From NCBI GenBank assembly GCA_035575095.1, contig DATLYF010000105.1, positions 1 through 27,229 of the forward strand: a stretch of DNA of 27,229 nucleotides, read 5' to 3'. The DNA comes from DATLYF01 sp035575095. Lineage in GTDB: Bacteria > Pseudomonadota > Gammaproteobacteria > Competibacterales > Competibacteraceae. Under the pieces are notes generated by a model. That model did not search any database. It had not been told where the DNA came from and saw only the letters and a list, made by a program, of their open reading frames with translations. This document shows positions 6,605-15,843 of this stretch, piece by piece (the stretch's first letter is position 1; each line of letters starts with the position of its first letter). The translations under genes were made by a program, and so were the position numbers.

Positions 6605-9238
6605 ATGTCCACCCGTAACCTTGCGCATTTGTTCAATCCCAGCAGCGTGGCCGTGATCGGTCAGGGCGGCGAACGCGATGCCCGCCTGATGCGCAACCTG
6701 CTCAGCGCCGCCCCGCGTGGGCCGGTGCTGCCGGTCAACGCCAACCAGGCGGCGCTGGAGGGGGTGCTCACCTATCCCAGCGTGGCCAGCCTGCCGCTCA
6801 CTCCGATGCTGGCCATTCTCAGCGGTCCCCTGGCCGGGGCGCCGGCATTGATCCGCGAACTGGGCGAGCGTGGCACCCGGGCGGTGCTGCTGCTGAGCGA
6901 GGAACTGCTGGACCCGGCACGGGAGGCCGACCGCGCCCTGGCCCAGGCCATGCTCGATGCGGCCAAACCCTATACCCTGCGCATTCTCGGTCCCGACAGC
7001 CTGGGCCTGGCCTCGCCAGGCAACGGGCTCAACGCCACCCTCAGTCACACGCCCGTCAAGTCTGGCCATATCGCCATGGTCAGCCAATCCAGCGCGGTGC
7101 TGCGCGGGGTGGTGGACTGGGCGGCGAGCCGCGACATCGGCTTCATCCATCTGCTGTCGGTGGGCGCGCGCATCGATGTCGATTTCAGCGATCTGCTCGA
7201 TTATCTGGCCCAGGACACGCACACCCGTGCCATCCTGCTGTATCTCGAACAGATCCGCAAACCGCGCAAATTCCTCTCGGCGGCGCGCATCGCCGCCCGC
7301 ATCAAGCCGGTGGTGGTGCTCAAGCCGCGCGACCACAGCCACGATCCCCAAGAGGATGCGATCTACGACAGCGCCTTCCGCCGCGCCGGCATCCTGCGGG
7401 TGAGCAGCATCGAGCAGCTGTTTGCAGCAGTGGAAACGCTCGCCACCATCCGCCCGGTGTACAACAATCGTCTGGCCATCATGGGCAACAGCCGCAGCCT
7501 CAGCCTGCTGGCCAGCGAGTCCCTGCTCTACCACGGTGGCCGCCTGGCGCGCTTTGGCGAGACCGTGCAGGCCGAACTCGGGCACCTGCTGCCATCCGGC
7601 CTGCAGGTGCAGAATCCCCTGGATCTGGGCGATAGCGCTGGTGCCGAACTCTATGGGCAGGTTCTGGACAAGTTGCTGCAAGATGCCGATACCGATGCCG
7701 TACTGGTGCTACATGCGCCTACCGCCCCTGAAACCGATCTGGAGATCGCTCGGCGCGTGATCCGGGAAAGCGAGCGCAGCCAGCGCTTGGTACTGACCAG
7801 CTGGATCGGCGGCCGCACCGCCGAGCAGGCCCGGCAGTTGTTCCAGGAGCATCGCATGGCCTGCTATGCCAATCCCAGCGATGCTGCGCGGGTCTTCACC
7901 CGAGTGGCCGAATACGCGCGCAACCAGGAGCTGCTGATGGCCACGCCGCCGTCGCTGCCCGAGGCCTTCAGCGTCGACGCCGAAGCGGCCCGCGCCGTGC
8001 TGCGCCGCGCCCTGGCCGAGGGCCGCAGTCTACTGGATGCGGCCGAGGCCAGCACCGTATTGGCTGCCTACGGCATCCCGGTAGCCCCCACCCGCATCGC
8101 CCGCTCGCCGCAGGAAGCGGCCGCCATCGCCGCCGAGATGAGGGGGCCGCTGGCGCTGAAGATCGCTTCCCCCGATATCCGCCAGCGCCTGGAAGTGGGT
8201 GGCGTGCGCCTGGGTCTGGACCGGCCGGAGCAGGTGGCAGAGGCTGCCGAGATGATGCTGCAACGGGTCGCCAGCCTGGCTCCGCAGGCGCGTGTCGTCG
8301 GCTTCGTGCTGCAACCGCTGCTACCGCGCCATGGCGGCTATGAGCTGACCGTGGGGGTGCGCGCCAGCCGCGGCTTCGGCCCGGTGATCCGTTTCGGCCA
8401 CGGCGGCAGCGAGACCGAGGTCATCGACGACCTGGCCTACGCCCTGCCGCCGCTCAACATGAAGCTGGCCCTGGAGCTGATCTCGCGCACTCGTATCTAC
8501 CGCTTGCTGAGTCAGAGCCCGGAGCGCAGCGTCGACCAGGACGAGCTGTGCCTGACCCTGCTCAAGGTGTCGCAGATGGTGGTGGACCTGGCCGAGCTGG
8601 CCGAGCTGGAAATCAATCCGCTGCGCGCCGGACGCAATGGCGTCATCGCCCTGGACGCCTGGATCAGCGTGCAACCGGCCATCGGCCCGGCCAGCGAGCG
8701 CCTGGCCATCCGCCCCTATCCCAAGGAACTGGAACAGGAGATCGTCCTACCCGACGGCCGTCGCTTCCTGCTGCGCCCCATCGTTCCCGAGGATGAGCCG
8801 GCCTTGCAGGAGATGGTGCGCCGCACCCCGGCGGAGGACCTGCGACTGCGCTTCTTCCAGCCGATCCGCGAGCTGTCCCACGCCATGGCAGCACGCCTCA
8901 CCCAGCTCGACTACGACCGTGAGATGGCCTTGGCGGTATGCGAGCCGGGCATCCCCGGCAAGGCCGCCATCTGGGCGGTGGTGCGCATGACCACCGATTC
9001 CAGCCTGGACCGAGCCGAGTACGCCATCCTGGTGAACCGCGCCATGGCCGGGCTGGGCCTGGGCTCCATGCTGATGCGCTGCATCATCGACTACGCCCGC
9101 AGCCGCGGCATCCGCGAGCTGTACGGTGAGGTGCTGCGCGAGAACAAGGCCATGCTGCGCCTGAACCGGGCATTGGGCTTTCGCATCGAAGCCGATCCCG
9201 ACGATCCGGCGGTGATGCAGGTGACGCTCGAGCTCTGA
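6605..9238 (+). CDS. PatZ-like protein: ADP-forming acyl-CoA synthetase domains fused to GNAT acetyltransferase
   Basis: A protein of 877 residues. In order: CoA-binding Rossmann domain (1-130, SSVAVIGQGG), succinyl-CoA-synthetase-like ligase domain (about 150-460), ATP-grasp domain (about 470-695) and GNAT domain (about 715-877, with the acetyl-CoA loop AGLGLGSML at 815-823). This is the layout of Pat/PatZ (YfiQ) lysine acetyltransferases, which acetylate enzymes such as acetyl-CoA synthetase. Two motifs of active ADP-forming synthetases are altered: the phospho-His loop SHTGxLAG reads RDHSHDPQ (242-249), and the ATP-grasp HKSD reads RQRL (526-529). The front half may therefore be a sensor rather than an enzyme. 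The ATG at 6605 starts the conserved domain, though its ribosome binding site is weak. It is divergent from the regulator by 94 bp. Confidence 0.9.
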   Translation: MSTRNLAHLFNPSSVAVIGQGGERDARLMRNLLSAAPRGPVLPVNANQAALEGVLTYPSVASLPLTPMLAILSGPLAGAPALIRELGERGTRAVLLLSEELLDPAREADRALAQAMLDAAKPYTLRILGPDSLGLASPGNGLNATLSHTPVKSGHIAMVSQSSAVLRGVVDWAASRDIGFIHLLSVGARIDVDFSDLLDYLAQDTHTRAILLYLEQIRKPRKFLSAARIAARIKPVVVLKPRDHSHDPQEDAIYDSAFRRAGILRVSSIEQLFAAVETLATIRPVYNNRLAIMGNSRSLSLLASESLLYHGGRLARFGETVQAELGHLLPSGLQVQNPLDLGDSAGAELYGQVLDKLLQDADTDAVLVLHAPTAPETDLEIARRVIRESERSQRLVLTSWIGGRTAEQARQLFQEHRMACYANPSDAARVFTRVAEYARNQELLMATPPSLPEAFSVDAEAARAVLRRALAEGRSLLDAAEASTVLAAYGIPVAPTRIARSPQEAAAIAAEMRGPLALKIASPDIRQRLEVGGVRLGLDRPEQVAEAAEMMLQRVASLAPQARVVGFVLQPLLPRHGGYELTVGVRASRGFGPVIRFGHGGSETEVIDDLAYALPPLNMKLALELISRTRIYRLLSQSPERSVDQDELCLTLLKVSQMVVDLAELAELEINPLRAGRNGVIALDAWISVQPAIGPASERLAIRPYPKELEQEIVLPDGRRFLLRPIVPEDEPALQEMVRRTPAEDLRLRFFQPIRELSHAMAARLTQLDYDREMALAVCEPGIPGKAAIWAVVRMTTDSSLDRAEYAILVNRAMAGLGLGSMLMRCIIDYARSRGIRELYGEVLRENKAMLRLNRALGFRIEADPDDPAVMQVTLEL

Positions 9239-9336
9239 GACAGGCGCCTGCTCGGGCCAGGGCGTCGCAGCCGCAGTCCCGCTCCTACCTGCGCTCAGCG
9301 GGCGCCTTGGGTCCTGTGCTCCTGGCGCAGCCGCTC

Positions 9337-10647
9337 TCAGCGGCCGTTCAAGGTCTCCAGGCGGATGCGCGTCACCCGACCGGTAATGGCATCGAGCGCC
9401 TCGATGCGCTCAATGGCAGCGTTCATCTGGCGCTCGCGGATGACATGGGTGAGCATGATGATGTCCACGTCCTCGTGGCCAGGCGCCGGCTCCTTCTGCA
9501 GGATGGCCTCGATGCTGATCTCCAGGTCGGCGAGGATGCGTGTCACCTGAGCCATCACCCCCACCCGATCCTGGGCGCGCATGCGCAGGTAATAGGCGGT
9601 TTCCACCTCGGCCATGGGTAAGATCGGCAGGTCGGAGATGGCGTCGGGCTGGAAGGCCAGATGCGGCACCCGGTTCTCCGGGTCGGCGGTGAGGGTGCGC
9701 ACCACATCAATGATATCCGCCACCACCGCCGAGGCGGTGGGCTCGGCGCCGGCGCCGGCCCCGTAATACAGCGTCGGACCGACAGCGTCACCCTTGACCA
9801 GTACCGCGTTCATCACGCCGTCGACGTTGGCGATCAGGCGCCGCGCCGGAATCAGGGTGGGGTGCACGCGCAGTTCCACGCCGGCCTCGGCGCGGCGGGC
9901 GATGCCCAATAGCTTGATGCGGTAGCCCAGCTCCTCGGCGTAGGCCACATCCAGCCGGGTGACCCGGGAGATGCCCTCGGTGTAGACCTTGTCGAACTGC
10001 AGCGGGATACCGAAGGCGATGGAGGCGAGGATGGTCAGCTTGTGGGCGGCGTCGACACCCTCCACGTCGAAGGTGGGATCGGCCTCGGCGTAGCCCAGGC
10101 GCTGGGCCTCGGCCAGCACGTCGGCGAAATCCCGGCCCTTGTCGCGCATCTCGGTGAGGATGAAGTTGCTGGTGCCGTTGATGATGCCGGCCAGCCACTC
10201 GATGCGATTGCCCGCCAGGCCCTCGCGCACCGCCTTGATCACCGGGATGCCGCCGGCCACCGCGGCCTCGAAGGCCACCATCACGCCCCGCTCGTGCGCC
10301 TTGGCGAAGACCTCGTTGCCATGCAGGGCGATCAGCGCCTTGTTGGCGGTGACCACATGCTTGCCGAGGCCGATCGCCTCCAGCACCAGGGTGCGGGCCG
10401 GTTCGATGCCGCCCATCAACTCCACCACGACCTCCACCTCGGGGTTGCGCACTACGGCGGAGGGATCGGTAGTCAACATGATGCCGTGGGGATTGGGCCG
10501 CTCGGCGCTGCGTACCGCCGCCTGCACGATCTGGATGCCGCGACCGGCGCGGCGGGCGATCTCTTCGGCGTTGCGCGCCAGCACCTCGGCGACGCCGCCG
10601 CCCACCGTGCCCAGGCCCAGAAGACCGACTCTGACGGGTTTCATCAT
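9337..10647 (-). CDS. hom: Homoserine dehydrogenase
   Basis: A protein of 436 residues that reduces aspartate semialdehyde to homoserine, the branch point to threonine and methionine. The N-terminal NAD(P)-binding fold starts with VGLLGLGTVGGGV. The central catalytic domain has VTANKALIALHG, GGIPVIK and NGTSNFILTEM, all standard for the enzyme. A C-terminal ACT domain (from about YYLRMRAQDRVGVMAQVTRIL) suggests allosteric control by an amino acid, usually threonine. No aspartokinase domain is fused. The start is one of two adjacent ATGs (10647, 10644); AAGGAG lies 4 and 7 bases before them. The ATGA overlap with the upstream alaC stop indicates translational coupling. No threonine synthase gene follows in this window. 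Confidence 0.95.
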   Translation of the reverse strand: MMKPVRVGLLGLGTVGGGVAEVLARNAEEIARRAGRGIQIVQAAVRSAERPNPHGIMLTTDPSAVVRNPEVEVVVELMGGIEPARTLVLEAIGLGKHVVTANKALIALHGNEVFAKAHERGVMVAFEAAVAGGIPVIKAVREGLAGNRIEWLAGIINGTSNFILTEMRDKGRDFADVLAEAQRLGYAEADPTFDVEGVDAAHKLTILASIAFGIPLQFDKVYTEGISRVTRLDVAYAEELGYRIKLLGIARRAEAGVELRVHPTLIPARRLIANVDGVMNAVLVKGDAVGPTLYYGAGAGAEPTASAVVADIIDVVRTLTADPENRVPHLAFQPDAISDLPILPMAEVETAYYLRMRAQDRVGVMAQVTRILADLEISIEAILQKEPAPGHEDVDIIMLTHVIRERQMNAAIERIEALDAITGRVTRIRLETLNGR

Positions 10648-11858
10648 TTCACTCCTTCGGCAGCGCCGACGCCGGCTTTGGCGTCCTTGCGCATCATGTC
10701 GCGGATGCCGCGGATGGCCTGGCGGGTGCGGTGTTCGTTCTCGATCAGGCCGAAGCGCACATGATCGTCGCCGTACTCGCCGAAGCCGATACCCGGCGCC
10801 ACTGCCACCTTGGCCTCGTTGATCAGCTTCTTGGAGAACTCCAGCGAGCCCATGCGCCGGTATTGCTCGGGGATGCGCGCCCACACGAACATGGTGGCGC
10901 GGGGCTTGTCCACGATCCAGCCGATGCTGTTGAGGCCGTCGCAGAGCACGTCACGGCGCTTGCGATAGGTCTCGCAGATCTCCCTGACGCAGTCCTGCGG
11001 CCCCTCCAGAGCGGTGATGGCCGCCACCTGGATGGGAGTGAAGGTGCCGTAGTCCATGTAGGACTTGATGCGCGCCAAGGCCGCTACCAGAGTCGGGTTG
11101 CCGCACATGAAACCAACGCGCCAGCCCGGCATGTTGTAGCTCTTGGAGAGAGAGAAGAACTCCACTGCGATGTCCTTGGCCCCCGGCACCTGCAGGATGG
11201 ACGGCGCCCGGTAGCCGTCGAAGACGATGTCGGCGTAGGCCAGGTCGTGCACCACCCAGATGCCGTGCTCCTGGGCCACGGCGATCACCTTCTCGAAGAA
11301 GTCCAGCTCCACGCACTGGCCGGTGGGATTGGACGGAAAGCTGAGGATCAGCATCTTCGGCTTCGGCCAGGTGTGGCGGATGGCATTCTCCAGCTCGGCG
11401 AAGAAATCGCCCCCCGGCACGATGGGCACGTGGCGGATCTCGGCGCCAGCGATGACGCAGCCGTAGGGATGGATCGGATAGGACGGGTTGGGCACTAGCA
11501 CCGAGTCGCCCGGCCCTAAGGTGGCCAGAGCCAGGTGCGACAAGCCCTCCTTGGAGCCGATGGTGACGATGGCCTCGAACTCGGGGTCCAGCTCCACGCC
11601 GTAGCGGCTCTTGTACCAGTTGCAGATGGCCCGACGCAGTCGCGGGATGCCCTTGGACTGGGAATAGCGGTGAGTATCGCCGCGCTGGGCGGCCTCGACC
11701 AGTTTGGCGACGATGTGCGCCGGTGTGGGCCGGTCGGGGTTGCCCATGCCGAAGTCGATGATGTCCTCGCCCCTAGCTCGGGCCTTGGCCTTCAGCTCGT
11801 TGACGATGTTGAACACGTACGGAGGCAGACGGCTGATGCGCTGGAATTCGGTGTTCAA
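10644..11858 (-). CDS. alaC: Alanine transaminase AlaC-type class I/II aminotransferase
   Basis: A protein of 404 residues, closely matching E. coli AlaC along its length: RISRLPPYVFN at the N-terminus, IIDFGMGNPD, IVTIGSKEGL, NPSYPIHPYG, FPSNPTGQCVELDFFEKV and GSLEFSKKLINEAKVAVAPG. Lys239 in FSLSKSYNMPGW is the PLP-binding lysine. The enzyme makes alanine from pyruvate and glutamate in the cytoplasm. The assigned start is a TTG at 11858; no ATG lies in frame between it and the preceding sequence and no clear ribosome binding site is seen, so the exact start is uncertain by a few codons. It overlaps hom by four bases and is read with it. Confidence 0.93.
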   Translation of the reverse strand: MNTEFQRISRLPPYVFNIVNELKAKARARGEDIIDFGMGNPDRPTPAHIVAKLVEAAQRGDTHRYSQSKGIPRLRRAICNWYKSRYGVELDPEFEAIVTIGSKEGLSHLALATLGPGDSVLVPNPSYPIHPYGCVIAGAEIRHVPIVPGGDFFAELENAIRHTWPKPKMLILSFPSNPTGQCVELDFFEKVIAVAQEHGIWVVHDLAYADIVFDGYRAPSILQVPGAKDIAVEFFSLSKSYNMPGWRVGFMCGNPTLVAALARIKSYMDYGTFTPIQVAAITALEGPQDCVREICETYRKRRDVLCDGLNSIGWIVDKPRATMFVWARIPEQYRRMGSLEFSKKLINEAKVAVAPGIGFGEYGDDHVRFGLIENEHRTRQAIRGIRDMMRKDAKAGVGAAEGVK

Positions 11859-12002
11859 GGCGGCGTACCGATTTTCGATGAAGTTGGGACGGGACTCATG
11901 GGAAACGAGAAAGTACTGGGGATAGGGGGGGCTGTCAATCGAGCCTTGTACGCCGCCGCCGGTGCCGAGATGAGGCCTGCGCCGGGCCGGTACAGCCCTG
12001 CC

Positions 12003-12833
12003 CTAGCGGGCGCTCTCTACCTCGGTTGCGACGCTCGTGCGAAACGGCTGGGTCAGCAGCCGATCCAGCCACAGCTCCCGCGCGCTGCGGAACTGCGCCA
12101 GGCCGATGGTCATGCCGTCGTGGCCGGCTGCCGGCTGGTCGCGATAGGTGCCGAACAACCGGTCCCACCAGGGCAGATTGAAGCCGAAGTTGCTGTTGGT
12201 CTCGCGGGGAATCGCGGAGTGGTGTACGCGATGCATGTCCGGCGTCACCACCATGAGGCGCAGCACCCGCTCGATCTGCTCCGGCAGGCGGACATTGGCA
12301 TGGTTGAACATGGCGGTAGCGTTGAGCAGGACCTCGAAGATCAGTACCGCCACGGCCGGCGCCCCCAGGACGACGACGACCGCCTGCTTGATCGCCATCG
12401 ACAGCAGGATCTCGATGGGATGAAAGCGCGCCCCGCTGGTGACGTCCAGGTCCAGATCGGCGTGATGCACACGATGCAGCCGCCACAGCAGCGGCACGGC
12501 GTGGAACAGGCGGTGCTGCAGGTAGATGGCCAGATCCAGGACGAGGACCGCCGCCACTGCCTCCAGCGCAGCCGGCAAGGCGACGCTATTGAGCAGACCC
12601 CAGCCGCGCTGCTCGGCGAGCAGGGCCACGCCGACGGCCGCCATGGGAAAGATCAGCCGCAGCAGGACAGTGTTGAGGACTACCAGCGCCAGGTTGCTCG
12701 GCCAGCGCAACCAGCGGCTGAACTGGCGCCGCCGCCGGGGCGCGAACAGCTCCCCGAGCGCCATCAGTGTGAAGATGCCGAGAAAGAAGCCGAGCCGGAT
12801 GGCAGGCTCATGCTCGAGCAGTGCGGCGGTCAT
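12003..12833 (-). CDS. Sterol desaturase / fatty acid hydroxylase family membrane protein
   Basis: A protein of 276 residues with several membrane segments (about 12-30, 47-72, 90-105, 145-175). It carries the histidine clusters of the fatty acid hydroxylase superfamily: HRLFH (107-111), HRVHH (120-124) and a third MHRVHH after a further hydrophobic segment, which together hold a di-iron site. The family oxidises C-H bonds in lipids (hydroxylation, desaturation) at the inner membrane; the substrate is unknown. The ATG at 12833 is preferred since GGAG lies 9 bases upstream; an in-frame ATG at 12908 lacks one. It is 144 bp before alaC on the same strand, and divergent from the Mth938 gene. Confidence 0.88.
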   Translation of the reverse strand: MTAALLEHEPAIRLGFFLGIFTLMALGELFAPRRRRQFSRWLRWPSNLALVVLNTVLLRLIFPMAAVGVALLAEQRGWGLLNSVALPAALEAVAAVLVLDLAIYLQHRLFHAVPLLWRLHRVHHADLDLDVTSGARFHPIEILLSMAIKQAVVVVLGAPAVAVLIFEVLLNATAMFNHANVRLPEQIERVLRLMVVTPDMHRVHHSAIPRETNSNFGFNLPWWDRLFGTYRDQPAAGHDGMTIGLAQFRSARELWLDRLLTQPFRTSVATEVESAR

Positions 12834-13004
12834 GCAGCGGATCTCCGGGGAATTGCACGGTAAAGTCCCCACATCTAATGACGTGAGGCCCGCAGATGAG
12901 TTCGTCATCGGGCAAAGGTGAGCAGAATGGCCCTGATCGTACCGCCCGCCATGGGCGCAGAGCCGCTGCCGTTGTGCAGTGCACTCGGCCGGATGCTGCA
13001 GGAC

Positions 13005-13010
13005 TATAAT
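13005..13010 (+). promoter_or_regulatory. Possible -10 element before the Mth938-domain gene
   Basis: A perfect TATAAT lies 32 bases before the ATG at 13042. No good -35 element is seen at 16-18 bases. The same bases overlap the alternative start codon at 13009, so promoter and alternative start exclude each other. Confidence 0.35.
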
Positions 13011-13041
13011 GAATAATTCGCACTACCACGGTACGCCTGCG

Positions 13042-13410
13042 ATGCGTCTTCATCAGGATCTCGATCCCAACACCGTTTATATCCGTGCCTACGCCACCGG
13101 CTCAGTCACCGTCAGCGACCGGGTGCTGACCCGCAGTGCGGTGATCACCCCGGACGGCATCCACGACTGGGCACCGCAGACCTTCGCCGAGCTGAGCGAG
13201 GAACATTTCGCCGATCTGCTGGAACTCAACCCGGAGATCGTGCTGCTCGGCACCGGCGCCCGCCAGCGATTCCCCCACCCCAGCCTGACTCGTGCCCTGT
13301 TGGCGCGCGGCATCGGCGTCGAGGTGATGGATACCGCCGCCGCCTGCCGCACCTACAACATCATCCTCGCCGAGGGCCGGCGCGTGGTGGCGGCGCTGCT
13401 GATGATCTGA
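13042..13410 (+). CDS. Mth938-like domain protein (DUF498/Xcc1710 type)
   Basis: A small protein of 122 residues that resembles Mth938-domain proteins: an opening like MRLHQD...YIRAY, then SAVITPDGIHDWAP, EIVLLGTGARQRFP and a closing block ending GIGVEVMDTAAACRTYNIIL with AEGRRVVAALLMI. Bacterial members are mostly uncharacterised; relatives act as assembly factors for respiratory complex I in mitochondria (NDUFAF3), but that role should not be transferred here. The ATG at 13042 matches the usual family start; an in-frame ATG at 13009 has a better ribosome binding site (AGGA, 5 bases) and would add 11 residues. Its stop codon is 4 bp from that of narL, facing it. Confidence 0.85.
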   Translation: MRLHQDLDPNTVYIRAYATGSVTVSDRVLTRSAVITPDGIHDWAPQTFAELSEEHFADLLELNPEIVLLGTGARQRFPHPSLTRALLARGIGVEVMDTAAACRTYNIILAEGRRVVAALLMI

Positions 13411-13414
13411 GCGC

Positions 13415-14071
13415 TCAGCCCTTGCGCCGGTAACCGTGCTTGACGGCCCACACCGCCGCCTCCACCCGCGAGCTGAGATCCAGCTTCTTGAGGATGTGCT
13501 TGATATGTACCTTGACCGTGCCCTCGGCAATGTTCAGCTCGCGGGCGATGAGCTTGTTGCTGCGGCCTTCGGCGATCAGGGCGAGGATCTCGCGCTCGCG
13601 CTCGGTGAGCTCAGCCTTGGGTGCTGCCGTGGCCCGTCCCTCCTGACGTAGGGCATGGGCCAGCAGGGCGGTGAGCCGTTCGCTCAGGGCGATCTGGCCG
13701 CGGGCCACGGCGCGGATGCTGTCCAGCATCTCCAGCGGCGGCATGTCCTTGAGCAGATAGCCGTCGGCGCCGGCACGCAGGGCGCGCACCACATCATCCT
13801 CCTGATCGGAGACGGTGTAGACAATGATCCGGCTGTCCAGCTCGGCCTCGCGGATCGCCGCCAGCACGGCGAGGCCGTCCATGTCCGGCATGTTGAGGTC
13901 GAGAAGGATCAGGTCGGGCTGGAGCCGACGCGCCAGTTCCAGCCCCTCGCGGCCGCTACCGGCCTCGCCCGCCACCCGTAGGCTCGGCTCCAGGGCCAGC
14001 AATTGGCGCACACCCTGCCGCAGTAGGGGATGGTCGTCGATCAGCAGCACGCTCTGCACGGATTCGCTCAT
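13415..14071 (-). CDS. narL: Nitrate/nitrite response regulator NarL
   Basis: A protein of 218 residues with an N-terminal receiver domain (IDDH acidic pair at 11-14, phospho-acceptor Asp58 in LILLDLNMPD, switch Lys in YLLKDMPPLEML) and a C-terminal LuxR-type HTH (LTEREREILALIAEGRSNK through SSRVEAAVWAV). The recognition region GTVKVHIKHILKKL is nearly that of E. coli NarL. NarX phosphorylates it when nitrate is present, and it then binds TACYYMT heptamers. Such sites lie upstream of both narK and narX here. Its ATG overlaps the narX stop as ATGA, so the pair is translationally coupled. Confidence 0.96.
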   Translation of the reverse strand: MSESVQSVLLIDDHPLLRQGVRQLLALEPSLRVAGEAGSGREGLELARRLQPDLILLDLNMPDMDGLAVLAAIREAELDSRIIVYTVSDQEDDVVRALRAGADGYLLKDMPPLEMLDSIRAVARGQIALSERLTALLAHALRQEGRATAAPKAELTEREREILALIAEGRSNKLIARELNIAEGTVKVHIKHILKKLDLSSRVEAAVWAVKHGYRRKG

Positions 14072-15843
14072 TCCTCGCCAGCCTCCCGATTGGCGTAACG
14101 TTTGGGGGTAAACTCCAGCGTCACCCGGGTGCCGCCCTCGGGCGCCTTCTCCAGGCGCAGCTCCCCGCCCAGGCTGCGGGCGCGCTCGCCCATGATGGTC
14201 AGCCCGTGATGATACTGGCGCGGCGGCGGATCGGTGGGCAGGCCGACGCCGTCATCGCGCACCGTCAAACGCATACGCCCGCCCTCCAGGAGTTCCAGCG
14301 CCACCTCGGCGTGCCGCGCCCGGGCATGGCGCACCACGTTGGCCAGGGCTTCACGCACGATCTGCAGGACGTGAATCTCCTCGTTGGGGCTGAGCGGGCA
14401 GTCCTCCGCCAGGATCAGCCGGATACCCAACCCCTCGGCGCGCGCCTCGAACTCGCGGGCGGTCTCGCTCAGGGCGGCAGCCAGACTGGGCTGGTCCATC
14501 TTCAGGCGAAAAGTGGTAAGCAGTTCGCGCAACTGCCGATAGGCACTGTCTAACCCCTGCTCCAGAGCCACCGCGAAACGCGCGATCTGCTGCTCGGCTT
14601 CGCCCTGCTCCAGGCCGTTGCGCAATAGTGCCACCTGAATTTTCAAATAAGACAGTGCCTGGGCCAGGGAGTCGTGCAGTTCGCGGGCGATGACCTGGCG
14701 CTCCTCTAGCAGCGCCAGGCGCCGATCGCGCTCTTGCTGGCGGCTAGCGCGCAGGGCCACGGCGATATGTTCGGCCACGCTCTCCAGCAGCCGCCGCTCG
14801 ACCTGGCCTCGCCCCTCGTCCTGCGCTTCGCCGCCGTAGAGCCGCAGCTCACCGAAGGGCTGCTCGGCCTCACCGATGGACAGCACCAGGAGTGGCTCTC
14901 CGCAGGCACTGCCGTACAGCCGCTGGGGCTGACGGCTGCCGGGGCGATACAGGCACAGGGCGATGCCGCCTAGGCCCCACACTGTCTCCAGTTCCGCGAT
15001 CAACCCCTGCCAGTCGCTATCGCGCAGGGGATTGGCCTGGAGCCGGCGGCTGATGTTGTACAGCAATTCCAGGGCGCGGTGGCTGTCACGTAAGGCGCGG
15101 GTCTGCAGCTCCACCTGCCGCTCCAGTTCGCCGTACATCCCGGATACGGCTTCGGCGGCCTGGTTGAGAGCACGCCCCAGCACGCCCAATTCGTCCTCGC
15201 CGAGATGCTGCGCCCGCACGGCAAAATCGCCCTGGCGGATGCGCCCGGCCACCTCCACCAGATCGCGCAGCGGCGCCACTGCATTGCTGTTGAGCTGGTG
15301 CATGATGATGAACACCAGGAACAAGGTGATGAACAGCGCCATCCCTTGCACCACGCGCAGCAACAGAATGTTGCGCTCGGTGGCATCTTCCAATCCCTTG
15401 ACCAGCTCGTCCAGGCGGGCGACGAAACCGTCCACCCGCTGCAGATAATCCCCGCCGTTGCCAGCAGCGGCAAGCGCCGCCGGCTTGAGCTCCTCGAACC
15501 ACTGTCGGCTGATGGCAGCGAAGACCAGGCCTAGCTTACGCTGCGTGCCGCCCAGGCTTTGCGCCAGCAGACTGCTGTGCAGCCGTCGCTCGAATTCCGC
15601 CACCTCCGCCTGCACCGCCGCCTCATCGCTGTCCGTTGCCAGCACCTCGGTGGCGATGCGATAGGACTGCATGCGCAGCGAACCGGCCAGGTTGATGGCG
15701 GCGGCGTTGCCGCGGGTGGCCTCGGCAATGACGATGGAAGCGGTGATGCTGGCCAGGGCCAGGAGGGCGATACCGCCCACCAGCAGGCCGATGCGCAGGA
15801 TCAGGGAATCCTGGAACAGGCGGCGGGTCGCGGCTTCTGGCAT
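14068..15843 (-). CDS. narX: Nitrate/nitrite sensor histidine kinase NarX
   Basis: A protein of 591 residues (E. coli NarX is 598). Layout: TM1 (about 15-40), periplasmic domain with the nitrate-binding P-box INLAGSLRMQSYRIATEV (50-67, including an Arg at 57), TM2 (about 158-182), HAMP (183-235), a central GAF-like region, then the HisKA_3 box ERQVIARELHDSLAQAL with phospho-accepting His390, and the ATPase boxes EALANVVRHA (N) and RDDGVGLP (G). It senses periplasmic nitrate and phosphorylates NarL. The ATG at 15843 is chosen because it opens the conserved protein and the spacing to TM1 fits; the frame is open upstream to an ATG at 16011, whose 56 extra residues are unlike NarX and would cover the NarL site region. 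Confidence 0.94.
   Translation of the reverse strand: MPEAATRRLFQDSLILRIGLLVGGIALLALASITASIVIAEATRGNAAAINLAGSLRMQSYRIATEVLATDSDEAAVQAEVAEFERRLHSSLLAQSLGGTQRKLGLVFAAISRQWFEELKPAALAAAGNGGDYLQRVDGFVARLDELVKGLEDATERNILLLRVVQGMALFITLFLVFIIMHQLNSNAVAPLRDLVEVAGRIRQGDFAVRAQHLGEDELGVLGRALNQAAEAVSGMYGELERQVELQTRALRDSHRALELLYNISRRLQANPLRDSDWQGLIAELETVWGLGGIALCLYRPGSRQPQRLYGSACGEPLLVLSIGEAEQPFGELRLYGGEAQDEGRGQVERRLLESVAEHIAVALRASRQQERDRRLALLEERQVIARELHDSLAQALSYLKIQVALLRNGLEQGEAEQQIARFAVALEQGLDSAYRQLRELLTTFRLKMDQPSLAAALSETAREFEARAEGLGIRLILAEDCPLSPNEEIHVLQIVREALANVVRHARARHAEVALELLEGGRMRLTVRDDGVGLPTDPPPRQYHHGLTIMGERARSLGGELRLEKAPEGGTRVTLEFTPKRYANREAGEE

Noticed and set aside
6563..7681. Minus-strand open frame of 372 codons inside the patZ-like gene
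   Set aside because: It is antisense to conserved domains and has low-complexity His/Gln/Gly composition; no family is recognisable.
9330..9344. GCCGCT-CTC-AGCGGC hairpin as terminator between the patZ-like gene and hom
   Set aside because: It overlaps the hom stop codon and has no T-run on either strand.
10648..10884. N-terminal extension of homoserine dehydrogenase
   Set aside because: It is antisense-free but overlaps alaC in another frame, is Arg/His/Pro-rich, and the conserved protein begins at MMKPVRVG with a proper ribosome binding site.
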